Below are positions 44,769-52,855 of a stretch of 64,000 nt of DNA, piece after piece. Source of the DNA: an uncultured Bacilli bacterium (GTDB taxonomy: Bacteria; Bacillota_I; Bacilli_A; RF39; UBA660); assembly GCA_934086315.1 (NCBI GenBank), contig CAKOHZ010000002.1, positions 186,001-250,000 of the forward strand, in the 5' to 3' direction. The stretch's first letter is position 1. Each line of letters starts with the position of its first letter. Both the position numbers and the translations under genes were made by a program. The notes below the pieces were generated by a model. That model was not told the origin of the DNA, ran no database searches, and worked only from the letters and a program-made list of their open reading frames with translations.

Positions 44769-45526
44769 AATGCACCTACCAATTCTTTATCATCTAAATA
44801 ATATTTATTAATAAGTCCATAATCCATTAAATATCTATTTAATTCAACTATAAATGGAAGACCTAAACCAAGTCTTTTAAGTATTTTTTCCTCATTTAAA
44901 ACACTTAATGTTTTACCTTCACAAACTATCTTTTTTTCATATACTACTATTATTTTATCTCCATATAAAGTTTCTTCCATATCATTAGTAAAATTCATTA
45001 CTATACCACCATCTTTAACATATTCTTTTAATATATCAAAAACAAGTAATTTATCTTCATAATCTAACTCACAAAGTACATTATCTATTACTAATACTTT
45101 AGGTTTAACTATTAAAGCAGATAATATTTTCATCTTCACTCTATCACTAGCCCCCAAACTATTAGGATCTCTTATTAATAATTCTTTTAATTTAAAATGT
45201 CTACTTTCACTATCTATAAGTTCTCTAATTTCATTCTTTTTCATAGCTAAACTTTCAAGTCCAAAAGCTATTTCATCTTCTACAGTTTCGCCCACAAAAA
45301 TATTTAAATGTTTATATAAAACAAAACTCATTCTTCTTCTAATAATATCTAAAGTCTTAGGACTAAAACTAGTATCTCCTACTTCTATAGTAGCTTTTTT
45401 ATTTCCATGTAAAAGAGTATGAATTATTAAATCATTATTATCTCCAATAATAGATACAAATTCACTAGGTTTTAAATTAATACTAATATCTTCACCAAAT
45501 GTATATTTAAAGTAAACATCTTCCAT
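44759..45526 (-). CDS. ecfA1: ECF transporter ATPase EcfA1, catalytically degenerate
   Basis: 255 residues that align along the whole EcfA fold but have lost the nucleotide motifs. Walker A reads IIGDNNDLIIHT (no GK-S/T lysine); the Q-loop region is FVLYKHLNIFVGETVEDEIAFGLE (Gln lost, rest conserved); the signature is NSLGASDRVKMK; Walker B ends VIDNVLCELD (catalytic Glu to Asn); the H-loop His is Asn (MNFTNDMEE). The frame is open and has normal gene overlaps, so it is not a recent pseudogene. First gene of the ecfA1-ecfA2-ecfT-truA operon. Confidence 0.82.
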   Translation of the reverse strand: MEDVYFKYTFGEDISINLKPSEFVSIIGDNNDLIIHTLLHGNKKATIEVGDTSFSPKTLDIIRRRMSFVLYKHLNIFVGETVEDEIAFGLESLAMKKNEIRELIDSESRHFKLKELLIRDPNSLGASDRVKMKILSALIVKPKVLVIDNVLCELDYEDKLLVFDILKEYVKDGGIVMNFTNDMEETLYGDKIIVVYEKKIVCEGKTLSVLNEEKILKRLGLGLPFIVELNRYLMDYGLINKYYLDDKELVGALWK

Positions 45527-45568
45527 AATAATACTCCTTACTAGAATTATACTATATTTTTAAGCATT

Positions 45569-45604
45569 AAAAAAGATTTTATAAACTTAATTTTTATAAA
45601 ATCT
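45569..45604 (-). terminator. Terminator after the FNT channel gene
   Basis: Minus strand: AGATTTTATAAA and TTTATAAAATCT (12-bp perfect stem) with a 7-nt loop, then T run. Confidence 0.88.
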
Positions 45605-46210
45605 ATTATAGTATAACGCTATTAAAATAGAACCAGTTGAATTACCAAGTAACATTATAAGTATATAAAGTAATGATTTTAAACTTAATAAATTTGCTAC
45701 ACTTATATAATACATATTAGCTATACTATGTTCAAAACCACTAAGTATAAACACCATTACACACATAAATATGCAGGAGTATTTACCTATTTCATTATTT
45801 ATCTTTTTATAATTGTTTACTGCTATATACATAAGTATTCCACATAACATAGATAAAATAAATATACTTAACAAGTTATCATTTAATTTTAAATTTACTA
45901 AATTTACTGCTTTATCACTAACACTTTTAAATCTTGTTAGAAGCACTAATCTTGCTACCAAGAATGTACCAATAAAGTTACCAACTATTGTTATTAATAA
46001 CTCATGAATATAATTAAATTTATTTATAAGTATATAGCCTATTTTACCAGTAAATAAATTCATACCATACATACATATAACAAGAAGTCCTATTGAAAAC
46101 AAGAACGCACCAAATAAGTTATTATCTACTCTTAAATATACAGTACCAGCAATACCTATCATAATACCGGCAAATATACTTTTAATTAAACAATCTATAT
46201 ATTTTTTCAT
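45587..46210 (-). CDS. Formate/nitrite transporter (FNT) family channel
   Basis: 207 residues with six hydrophobic segments. FNT marks: NLFTGKIG in the TM2 loop region and SGFEHSIANMYYI, which holds the central His of the pore. Shorter than usual family members (about 250-280 residues) because loops and termini are trimmed, but all six segments are there. Transported ion (formate, nitrite, lactate, hydrosulfide) not decided by sequence. Terminates just before the ECF operon. Confidence 0.82.
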   Translation of the reverse strand: MKKYIDCLIKSIFAGIMIGIAGTVYLRVDNNLFGAFLFSIGLLVICMYGMNLFTGKIGYILINKFNYIHELLITIVGNFIGTFLVARLVLLTRFKSVSDKAVNLVNLKLNDNLLSIFILSMLCGILMYIAVNNYKKINNEIGKYSCIFMCVMVFILSGFEHSIANMYYISVANLLSLKSLLYILIMLLGNSTGSILIALYYNRFYKN

Positions 46211-46226
46211 GACTCACTTCAACTTT

Positions 46227-46757
46227 CTAAACTTCATTCCATTTAGCTTCTAAAGTAATATTACCACTTACAACTTTATCAAAATTATACTTAATATCGT
46301 TATAATACCAACCATCAAATGTATAACCATCTTTTACAGGTTCTTTTGGTGCTATAGCCATTTGGTTTTCAAGTACTTCTTGTGTTGTGTTTTCTTCTCC
46401 ATTGTTATATACAAAAGTAACAATAAATTTTAATCTATATTCAGCTTTTAATGTAGTAGTATTTTCTACTTTATAATTACTATCAACATATTCACCAACT
46501 GAATCTTTCCAACCTATAAAACTATATCCAGCTTTAACTGGTACTGGAAGCACTATCTCTTTATATTTTTTAACTCTCAAACTACTAAAAGTACTTCCTC
46601 CATTACTATCAAAAGTAATTGTATATTTACCATCAAACATATATATAAATAAACTAACAGCACCCATAAATAAGACAAATGATGCCACTAATTTAAAATA
46701 ATTTTTCTTTCCAAAACTTTTTTTAACCTCAATATTTTTACTTCTTTTTTTACCCAT
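46227..46757 (-). CDS. Membrane-anchored protein with two InlB-type B repeats
   Basis: 176 residues from ATG 46755-46757 (MGKKRSKNIEVKK). A basic N-terminus, one TM (about 22-42), then two Listeria-Bacteroides (Flg_new/InlB B) repeats: YTITFDSNGGSTF ... AGYSFIGWKDS and VTFVYNNGEENT ... DGYTFDGWYYN ... EAKWNEV. Such repeats occur in surface adhesins. It lies 16 bp before the FNT gene and behind a terminator. Ligand unknown. Confidence 0.75.
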   Translation of the reverse strand: MGKKRSKNIEVKKSFGKKNYFKLVASFVLFMGAVSLFIYMFDGKYTITFDSNGGSTFSSLRVKKYKEIVLPVPVKAGYSFIGWKDSVGEYVDSNYKVENTTTLKAEYRLKFIVTFVYNNGEENTTQEVLENQMAIAPKEPVKDGYTFDGWYYNDIKYNFDKVVSGNITLEAKWNEV

Positions 46758-46811
46758 TCCTACCACCATTTTAATTTTATCATACTATTATGTTTAAACC
46801 AATAACAAATT

Positions 46812-46841
46812 AAAAAAGTTTATTATTTTGAATAAACTTTT
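46812..46841 (-). terminator. Terminator after the beta-helix surface protein
   Basis: Minus strand: AAAAGTTTATT, loop CAAAAT, AATAAACTTTT, T run. Its left arm overlaps the last codons of the gene at 46823. Confidence 0.8.
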
Positions 46842-48619
46842 CCATTAACATATAATTTATATCCATTTAAATCTATATTTAAGGTATCACCTTCATTTTC
46901 AAATGAAGTTACATAAGAGTCTCCAGTTAATTTAATCTTGCTATTTTTATCAAGTTTTAATGTAATACTTTTGGCAGTATTTTCTTCATTTATAGTTCCT
47001 TCAAAGTATGACTCATTTAACGTCATATCAAGTGTTGATATTGAATCTACTACTATATTACCTATAATATCTTGATTAGTTGCTTTAAACGTAACAACTC
47101 CTCCATTAGATCCACTATTTCCCCAAGAATCTTTTTGTATTCTCAAGAAATTTTCAGTGCTATCATTATTTATTATTTCATTGTTCTCAAGTTCTATTAA
47201 AGCAGTTGTATTTGTTACATAGAATGAGTCTCCTTTGTTAGTAATTATCTTACTATTTTTAGAAGTAAATTTTGCTTGTCCATTTGCTGCATCTCCACTC
47301 ATTGATTGATATAAGAATATATTTTTATAAGTAGTAGATTGTCCATTTAATTTATTATTTGTATCAGTTAATGTTACATTTTCAATAGATACACTATTTT
47401 TACCTTCTATAACTATTCCTTCACTAACATTTGAATTAAGATTTGCATTTTTAACTGTTATATCAGCAGTAGAATATATTGAAGGAGAACCAGCTCCATT
47501 AGTTGTATAAGTTCCACCATCAACATTAACTGTTCCGCTACCTCTATCACTTCTAATAGCTGCACTTGAAACTCCTGAAGTTGTAATGGTTAAATTATTA
47601 GCATTCATAATTCCGCCACCAGTTGTCATTATTCCACCAGAATTATCTTTTTTAGTAGTAATTGTTGAATCACTTATATTTATTGTTGTGTTATCACTAC
47701 TTGTATTATTAATACTTGCACTACCTCCATAACTAAATACACCATTTGCTCCAGTAGCATCTGTATTAATAGTAGAGTTTTTTATAGTAACTGTACTACC
47801 ATCTTTAGCAATTATTCCTGAGTTAGTTCCATAAAAACTAGTATTATCTCCACCATCAGAATCTCCTGTTTTATTAACAGTAACATTATCAATAGTAGCA
47901 TTTATTTTACCACTTACTAATATAGCATTTTCATCACTACTAGTTGATTCATAAGTTTCATCTTTAAGTTCAGTATCACTTGTTATTTCATTTTTAGATG
48001 AATAGCTGATATTAGTATTATTGTTACCACCAGGTCCACCATTCATATTACCATTATTATTTGTATTACTTACTAAGCAATTTGTTGTTGCATAAGAAGA
48101 TCCAAAAGTAAGTAATCCAGTTAAAATAACAGATGCAAGTATAAATATTATCTTTTTATCATTACCCTTAAATACTTCACTAAATGCTAAACTATTCATC
48201 TTAGTTAATACTAGATACATAATAACAACTGATATCATTAATGATATTACACCAATAATTACATAATACTTAGTCTCTAATGTATTACTAGAATTTGGAT
48301 TCATCATATTATCAGGTTTTTCCATTTGATTATTATCACTAGGCATTCCAATATTGTTATCATTTGAAGTATTACTATCACTAAAAGTATTGTTATCACT
48401 GCTTGGTTTCTCTGGAGGTGTACCACTATTATCTCCACTAGGTTTCTCTGGAGGTGTTCCTCCATTTGAATCATTCATTCCACTTGGTGCTTCAGGTGGT
48501 GTTCCCATTCCCATATTACTTTCTAAACTTTTAGATGCATAATAACAAGAAAAACACAAAGATGCAATTAACACTACCAAAATTAAAACACTTATAATAT
48601 TTTTATTTTTTATATTCAT
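46823..48619 (-). CDS. Multi-TM surface protein with Pro/Glu linker and beta-helix domain
   Basis: 598 residues. TM1 (about 9-28), then an extracytoplasmic low-complexity linker (about 35-110) with repeats of GTPPEKPS/DNN, TM2 (about 118-140) and TM3 (about 156-178), then a long Asn/Thr/Ser-rich region (about 200-595) with the short-strand periodicity of a parallel beta-helix (SGKINATIDNVTV, GGTYTTNGAG, NGYKLYVNGKVYSK). Gut Firmicutes have similar anchored polysaccharide-binding-type proteins; I cannot name a family with confidence. AGGAAGAG before the ATG. Confidence 0.65.
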   Translation of the reverse strand: MNIKNKNIISVLILVVLIASLCFSCYYASKSLESNMGMGTPPEAPSGMNDSNGGTPPEKPSGDNSGTPPEKPSSDNNTFSDSNTSNDNNIGMPSDNNQMEKPDNMMNPNSSNTLETKYYVIIGVISLMISVVIMYLVLTKMNSLAFSEVFKGNDKKIIFILASVILTGLLTFGSSYATTNCLVSNTNNNGNMNGGPGGNNNTNISYSSKNEITSDTELKDETYESTSSDENAILVSGKINATIDNVTVNKTGDSDGGDNTSFYGTNSGIIAKDGSTVTIKNSTINTDATGANGVFSYGGSASINNTSSDNTTINISDSTITTKKDNSGGIMTTGGGIMNANNLTITTSGVSSAAIRSDRGSGTVNVDGGTYTTNGAGSPSIYSTADITVKNANLNSNVSEGIVIEGKNSVSIENVTLTDTNNKLNGQSTTYKNIFLYQSMSGDAANGQAKFTSKNSKIITNKGDSFYVTNTTALIELENNEIINNDSTENFLRIQKDSWGNSGSNGGVVTFKATNQDIIGNIVVDSISTLDMTLNESYFEGTINEENTAKSITLKLDKNSKIKLTGDSYVTSFENEGDTLNIDLNGYKLYVNGKVYSK

Positions 48620-48676
48620 ATCTCTCTTCCTTTCAATACAAATATAAAATTCTAATGTTAAAATTATGTTAAAACT

Positions 48677-49384
48677 TTATAAAAACTTTTTTAAAACATC
48701 ATTCAACTCTTCAACGCTTGTTACATAATAATCAGGAATATTCTTCCAACATATATATTTATCTTTATTAAGACCTAAATAATCAACTGTAATACTAATT
48801 ACTTTTTTATTTAATTCTTTCTCTGCATTACGAGCAAATGTTACATCATCTGTGTGGTCTCCTATATAAATATAAAATCCATCTTCATTATTTATTTCAA
48901 GTTCACTAACACATTTAATAAAACCAGATGGATCAGGTTTTTGATAATTTATACCAGTTTCATCATAACCAACTATATATTGAAACTTATCTAACACACC
49001 ATAATGTTCTAATACTGATTTTATGGTTTCACTACTATTTTGTGAACATATACCCATCTTAACATTTAAAGAATTTATTACATCTTTAAGTCCATCAAAC
49101 ATATCAGGAATATAATCTATCTTTGCTTGCTCAGGAGCCCAATACTTAACTATTTCACTTAAATCACTTTCTTTAACATTAAATTCATTCATATAAAATT
49201 CTTGCCAATTCTTATATTTATGATTAGCTATTTGATAATTCTCATAACTTTGTAAAACTAAAGGTAAATGACTTTCAATATCTTTATCATAGTGTTTAAG
49301 CACTTCTATAGTAACTTTCATATTCTTTCTTGCTGTATCTATTATTGTTCCATCATAATCCCATAATATACCTAATAATTTCAT
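48677..49384 (-). CDS. HAD-superfamily hydrolase (phosphoglycolate phosphatase-like)
   Basis: 235 residues. Motif I WDYDGTIIDT at 8-17 (nucleophile Asp in DYDGT), motif II in MGICSQNSSE, motif III Lys region YQKPDPSGF, and motif IV IYIGDHTDDVTFA. The cap between about 18 and 90 is helical, HAD subfamily IA. Likely a small-molecule phosphatase; the substrate is not decided. Stands alone between the beta-helix protein and the KOW protein operon. Confidence 0.85.
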   Translation of the reverse strand: MKLLGILWDYDGTIIDTARKNMKVTIEVLKHYDKDIESHLPLVLQSYENYQIANHKYKNWQEFYMNEFNVKESDLSEIVKYWAPEQAKIDYIPDMFDGLKDVINSLNVKMGICSQNSSETIKSVLEHYGVLDKFQYIVGYDETGINYQKPDPSGFIKCVSELEINNEDGFYIYIGDHTDDVTFARNAEKELNKKVISITVDYLGLNKDKYICWKNIPDYYVTSVEELNDVLKKFL

Positions 49385-49423
49385 ATAATCACCTTAATAA
49401 ATTATAACATACTTTTTATTTTA

Positions 49424-49453
49424 TAAAAAAGGTATCACAATTATGATACCTTT
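49424..49453 (-). terminator. Terminator of the 49452-54906 operon
   Basis: Minus strand: AAAGGTATCA, loop, TGATACCTTT, T run, directly after the KOW protein gene. Confidence 0.85.
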
Positions 49454-49889
49454 ACTTCACTTCTACATCTTCAAACTTAACTTTAACAGTAAATTCTTCA
49501 TCAAATAAATCTATTAATACATCAAATTCTCCATATTCATTATCAACACTTTTAACAGTTCCATTAACACTTTTATATGGACCATCAATTATTAAAACAC
49601 TTTCACCAACTTTAATATCAGTACTCACATTTCTTTTCTCTTTTATTTCTATTGGTCTTAATAAAACTTCAAATGTTTTTTCTAAAGTTTTCTTTTCACA
49701 TTTTATAGCATTTTCATTCTTATAATAGTATTTTTCTATCATATACTTCACATAATCTGAAGTATACTCATTATTCAAAATCCCTTCAATATATTCTTGT
49801 ACATTCTTATTATTTTTATGCTCACTAAGTAAAATCAATTGTTCAGTAAAATTATCTTTTGATAATATAAGTTCATTAACCTCTTTCAT
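49452..49889 (-). CDS. KOW-domain protein (NusG C-terminal-like)
   Basis: 145 residues. A helical N-terminal part (about 1-85) precedes a KOW/SH3-like domain (about 92-145: VGESVLIIDGPYKSVNGTVKSVD, then LFDEEFTVKVKFEDVEV) that strongly resembles the C-terminal KOW domain of NusG, which binds ribosomal S10 or Rho. The NusG N-terminal (NGN) domain is not recognisable. 9 bp behind the metallo-beta-lactamase gene and last gene before the terminator. Perhaps RNA polymerase- or RNA-linked; inference. Confidence 0.75.
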   Translation of the reverse strand: MKEVNELILSKDNFTEQLILLSEHKNNKNVQEYIEGILNNEYTSDYVKYMIEKYYYKNENAIKCEKKTLEKTFEVLLRPIEIKEKRNVSTDIKVGESVLIIDGPYKSVNGTVKSVDNEYGEFDVLIDLFDEEFTVKVKFEDVEVK

Positions 49890-49898
49890 TTTTACCTC

Positions 49899-51107
49899 CT
49901 ATAATTTAAAAACTTGATTATCATCTAAATCAACAACATTATTAAAAATATTTTCGCCCCTTATTCTATTCTCTGTATGAATAATAATTGTATTATTTGG
50001 ATTAACTATCTCATTTAATTTTTTCATCGAAAATATATCAACATGACCAGAAGTATGAACATTAACAGTCTTAATATTCATCTTCTCACATTCCTTAATA
50101 AATTCTTTTATCTTTTCTTCTTTATGAATGTATCCTTCCCACATAGAATAAATTAAACAAGCATTGGTAATTAATCCCTTTTTATACAATTTAGCAATAT
50201 CATCAAACATTGATACCTTTACTTCCATAACATAATTTTTTCCAAAAGAAGAACTAGTTTCAAAATTCATATATTTATCTTTAAAAGATTTAATCTTTCT
50301 TAAATACTTATATGGAACCCATACAAATATATTTTTAAAATCTACATCAATATTCATATTAATAACTCTATTTAATGAATAAGTAAATAAATCCAATATA
50401 AATTTTTTATTATTTTTAAGTGTTGCTCTTACAAAGGATACTGTTCTATCAATATTAGTTGACGACTGCATAATAAATATTTGATCATATTTTTTTATGT
50501 AATTAGATACTTCATTTTCTAATTCTTTTTCACTCTTATAAACATTAATATCTCTTGATAATGTAGTTCCCTCTGTTATAAGCAAATCAACATTTCCAAT
50601 AGAGTTTAAATTCTCTATTGTTTCAATTCCTTTCCTTCCATGAAATCTATAATCTCCTGTATGTAGTATTCTTTTACCTTCACTTTCTATTAAATACATA
50701 CAAGAATTATAAGCAGAATGATCAACTCTATATGGTGTTATACTTGTGTCGCCTATTATAATTTTATTTGATTTATTTTTTAATTTAAAAGTATTAACTT
50801 TTCTATTTATTTTTTTCATTCCACAAAAATCACAAGTTATAGCATAAATCTTAAACGTATCTTCATCTATATATATTGGAATATCTTTATTTATTCTATC
50901 AATTAGCCCTATATGATCACTATGACTATGTGTTATAAAAACCGCATCATATTTAGACTTACCATAAGTTAATCCATCTATTTGAGTTAACTCTTTGGTC
51001 TCATCTAAATCACTTCCAAAATCAATTAAAACTTTTGATTCCTTACTTATAATTTCTGTTACACATCCACCTATTTGATTAGTTCCTTTAATTATACGTA
51101 CTTCCAA
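49899..51107 (-). CDS. Metallo-beta-lactamase/beta-CASP protein, RNase J-like
   Basis: 402 residues. Zinc motifs: ITHSHSDHIG (about 54-63), the His in VDHSAYNS, HTGDYRFHGRKG, then a beta-CASP insert and the C-terminal VHTSGHVDIFS and IIHTENR, which match the RNA-specificity end of RNase J/MBL nucleases. All metal ligands appear present. It lacks the long C-terminal domain of RNase J. The start is TTG (51105-51107) with AGGAGG 6 nt upstream. Follows the interrupted DnaQ-like ORF by 24 bp, probably in one operon with the pseudo-PolC genes. Confidence 0.85.
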   Translation of the reverse strand: MEVRIIKGTNQIGGCVTEIISKESKVLIDFGSDLDETKELTQIDGLTYGKSKYDAVFITHSHSDHIGLIDRINKDIPIYIDEDTFKIYAITCDFCGMKKINRKVNTFKLKNKSNKIIIGDTSITPYRVDHSAYNSCMYLIESEGKRILHTGDYRFHGRKGIETIENLNSIGNVDLLITEGTTLSRDINVYKSEKELENEVSNYIKKYDQIFIMQSSTNIDRTVSFVRATLKNNKKFILDLFTYSLNRVINMNIDVDFKNIFVWVPYKYLRKIKSFKDKYMNFETSSSFGKNYVMEVKVSMFDDIAKLYKKGLITNACLIYSMWEGYIHKEEKIKEFIKECEKMNIKTVNVHTSGHVDIFSMKKLNEIVNPNNTIIIHTENRIRGENIFNNVVDLDDNQVFKL

Positions 51108-51131
51108 AATTATCCTCCTAATTTTATTATA

Positions 51132-51851
51132 TCACCAATTACTCCATAATTCTTTTTCTTTAATAATTAAACCTAATATTATTTGTAATTTATCTTCACC
51201 TAATAATTTATAGTTCTCTTTTAATTCTTCTATATTTCCAATACATATTAATTTTATATTTAAACCAGTATGTCCTTTTAAAAATTGTAATGCTCTATTC
51301 ATTTTATCAATCATATATTTATAATCTTTTAATTTGTTATCACTATAAATTGTATATTCACAAGTATATTTTATTGTATCATTAGAAATATTAAAAATAT
51401 TTGTTATGTAGTTAGCTCCATTATTTTTTAAATACAAATATTCTTCATCTATATAACTTAAGTTACCTTCTAATTCTTTCTTATGAATATAATAACTTAC
51501 TAATTTATCATTTCCCTTATCATAAACATAATAACCATTATCTAATAAATATAAGCTATAATTTAGTTCTCTAAATACACGATAGTTTTTTTTGCATTCT
51601 TTTAAATCATACTAATGAAAAACACAATTATATTTTTTTAGTTTATACATATCAGTTAATAATTGTACCAATATACTTAATAAATCATAACCAACTACAA
51701 AAGTTCTATTTATAAAATTCATTAATTCACTAATAGTTTCTTTTTTATATTTATACTTTAATATTGATACCATATCATTATTTATTTTTATACACTCTAT
51801 ACATTTATTTCTTTTAAAGTTCTTTAAATCTATAAATACATATTCTCTCAT
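51132..51851 (-). pseudogene. DnaQ/PolC-exonuclease-like ORF interrupted by one in-frame TAG
   Basis: Reading from ATG 51849-51851 the frame gives 79 residues, a TAG (51612-51614), then continues open in the same frame without a start codon of its own to a TGA at 51132, 239 codons in all. The first part (REYVFIDLKNF, then TFVVGYDLLSILVQ) and the residues behind the stop (YDLKECKKNY) fit the order of the Exo I-III motifs of PolC/DnaQ (FDVETTG, VAHNASFD, VIDTLEL), but the catalytic Glu and several Asp are lost. The remaining C-terminal part is unrecognised. GGAGAT precedes the start and it is coupled to the upstream gene. Either a recent nonsense mutation or stop read-through. Confidence 0.6.
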
Positions 51852-51853
51852 CA

Positions 51854-52855
51854 CTACTTATCTCCTTCATAAGAATTTATTACCTTATAATACTCTTCAG
51901 GATAATAAAACTTATAAAATGATAACCAATAAATAATTATAGCCCTAGTAATACATATACTCATTGGCCATAAATAACATATATTTTCTAATATATTTAT
52001 ATAATTATATTCTATATCATGTTTAACTAAATAATCCTTATATCTATTCCAAGTTATTTTATCTCCACTTACATATCCTTTATAAATAAATTTTGTAATA
52101 AGAATAGCATCTTCTTTTTTTATATGATGTTTTAATAAATAATCATATATATGATTCCTAGTATAAGGAAATGTTTTGAGATCATATTTATTAAAATCAT
52201 TATTATCTATATCTAAATCAGATTGTACTAAGGAATATACATTCGCGAGTTTATCAATTGAATCTATACTAAATATATTAAATAAATTCTTTTTAGAGTC
52301 TGTTCTATATAATAGTACATCACTCAAATCTAAATTTTTATATACATTAATATCATCTAAATCTATTTTATTTCTTTCTATCTTTGTTTCTCTTTCTAAT
52401 AGTTCAAGTTTATAAGCATAACTATTTATTTCTAAAGAAATTCCATTTCTTTTTAACTCATTAATATTAAATTCATCAGATATTTTATAGTTTTCAAAAA
52501 TCACTTTCAAATAATCATAAATAATCTGATAATAATCTGTTGAAACTCCACAATAAAATGTAATATCTTCTCTTAAATCATTTAATAAATTATATTTAAT
52601 TGGATTCACAAAAGTCATACCAAGTAAATAATCAATATATGAAGAACCACTTATTCTATCTATTATAATTCTATTGTCTTTTTTAGCTTTCTCTACAATT
52701 TTATAAGCTAGTAAATAATTATTCTCTAACTTTTTTTCATATATAATTTTTATCTCATAATTATACCTTTTTAAAACATATTCAGGAATTTTACCATCAT
52801 ATAATTTATTTAATTTATTCATAGTTATTTTTTTCAAATTACCAAGTCTTTTCAT
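51854..52855 (-). CDS. PolC-like pseudopolymerase B (no PHP domain)
   Basis: 333 residues. It aligns in order with the polymerase part of DNA polymerase III PolC: KIPEYVLKRYNYEIK ... IISGSSYIDYLLGMTFVNP-type block at about 22-86 (PolC ELPEIVEARIEKEL ... SSLVATLTEITEVNP), EDITFYCG near 96-103 (PolC PDIDLNFSG, second Asp lost), VLLYRTDSKKNLFNIF (PolC VMKIFQGTESLGV), and YLWPMSICITRAIII ... FYKFYYPEEYY (PolC YMFPKAHAAAYVLMA ... YFKVHHPLLYY). The PHP, exonuclease and zinc parts are absent. Its ATG overlaps the upstream paralogue's stop (ATGA). Open frame, so presumably translated; catalysis unlikely. Confidence 0.65.
   Translation of the reverse strand: MKRLGNLKKITMNKLNKLYDGKIPEYVLKRYNYEIKIIYEKKLENNYLLAYKIVEKAKKDNRIIIDRISGSSYIDYLLGMTFVNPIKYNLLNDLREDITFYCGVSTDYYQIIYDYLKVIFENYKISDEFNINELKRNGISLEINSYAYKLELLERETKIERNKIDLDDINVYKNLDLSDVLLYRTDSKKNLFNIFSIDSIDKLANVYSLVQSDLDIDNNDFNKYDLKTFPYTRNHIYDYLLKHHIKKEDAILITKFIYKGYVSGDKITWNRYKDYLVKHDIEYNYINILENICYLWPMSICITRAIIIYWLSFYKFYYPEEYYKVINSYEGDK

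Noticed and set aside
49899..51107. RNase J1 itself
   Set aside because: MBL/beta-CASP and RNA-end motifs fit, but the protein is about 150 residues shorter and lacks the C-terminal domain; housekeeping RNase J is expected elsewhere.
51132..51437. A stand-alone 101-residue gene starting at TTG 51437
   Set aside because: The frame stays open upstream for another 58 codons to the TAG, and no Shine-Dalgarno precedes the TTG; it is the second half of the interrupted ORF.
51612..51851. A stand-alone 79-residue gene
   Set aside because: Its frame continues past the TAG for 159 codons, so it is better described as the first half of one ORF.
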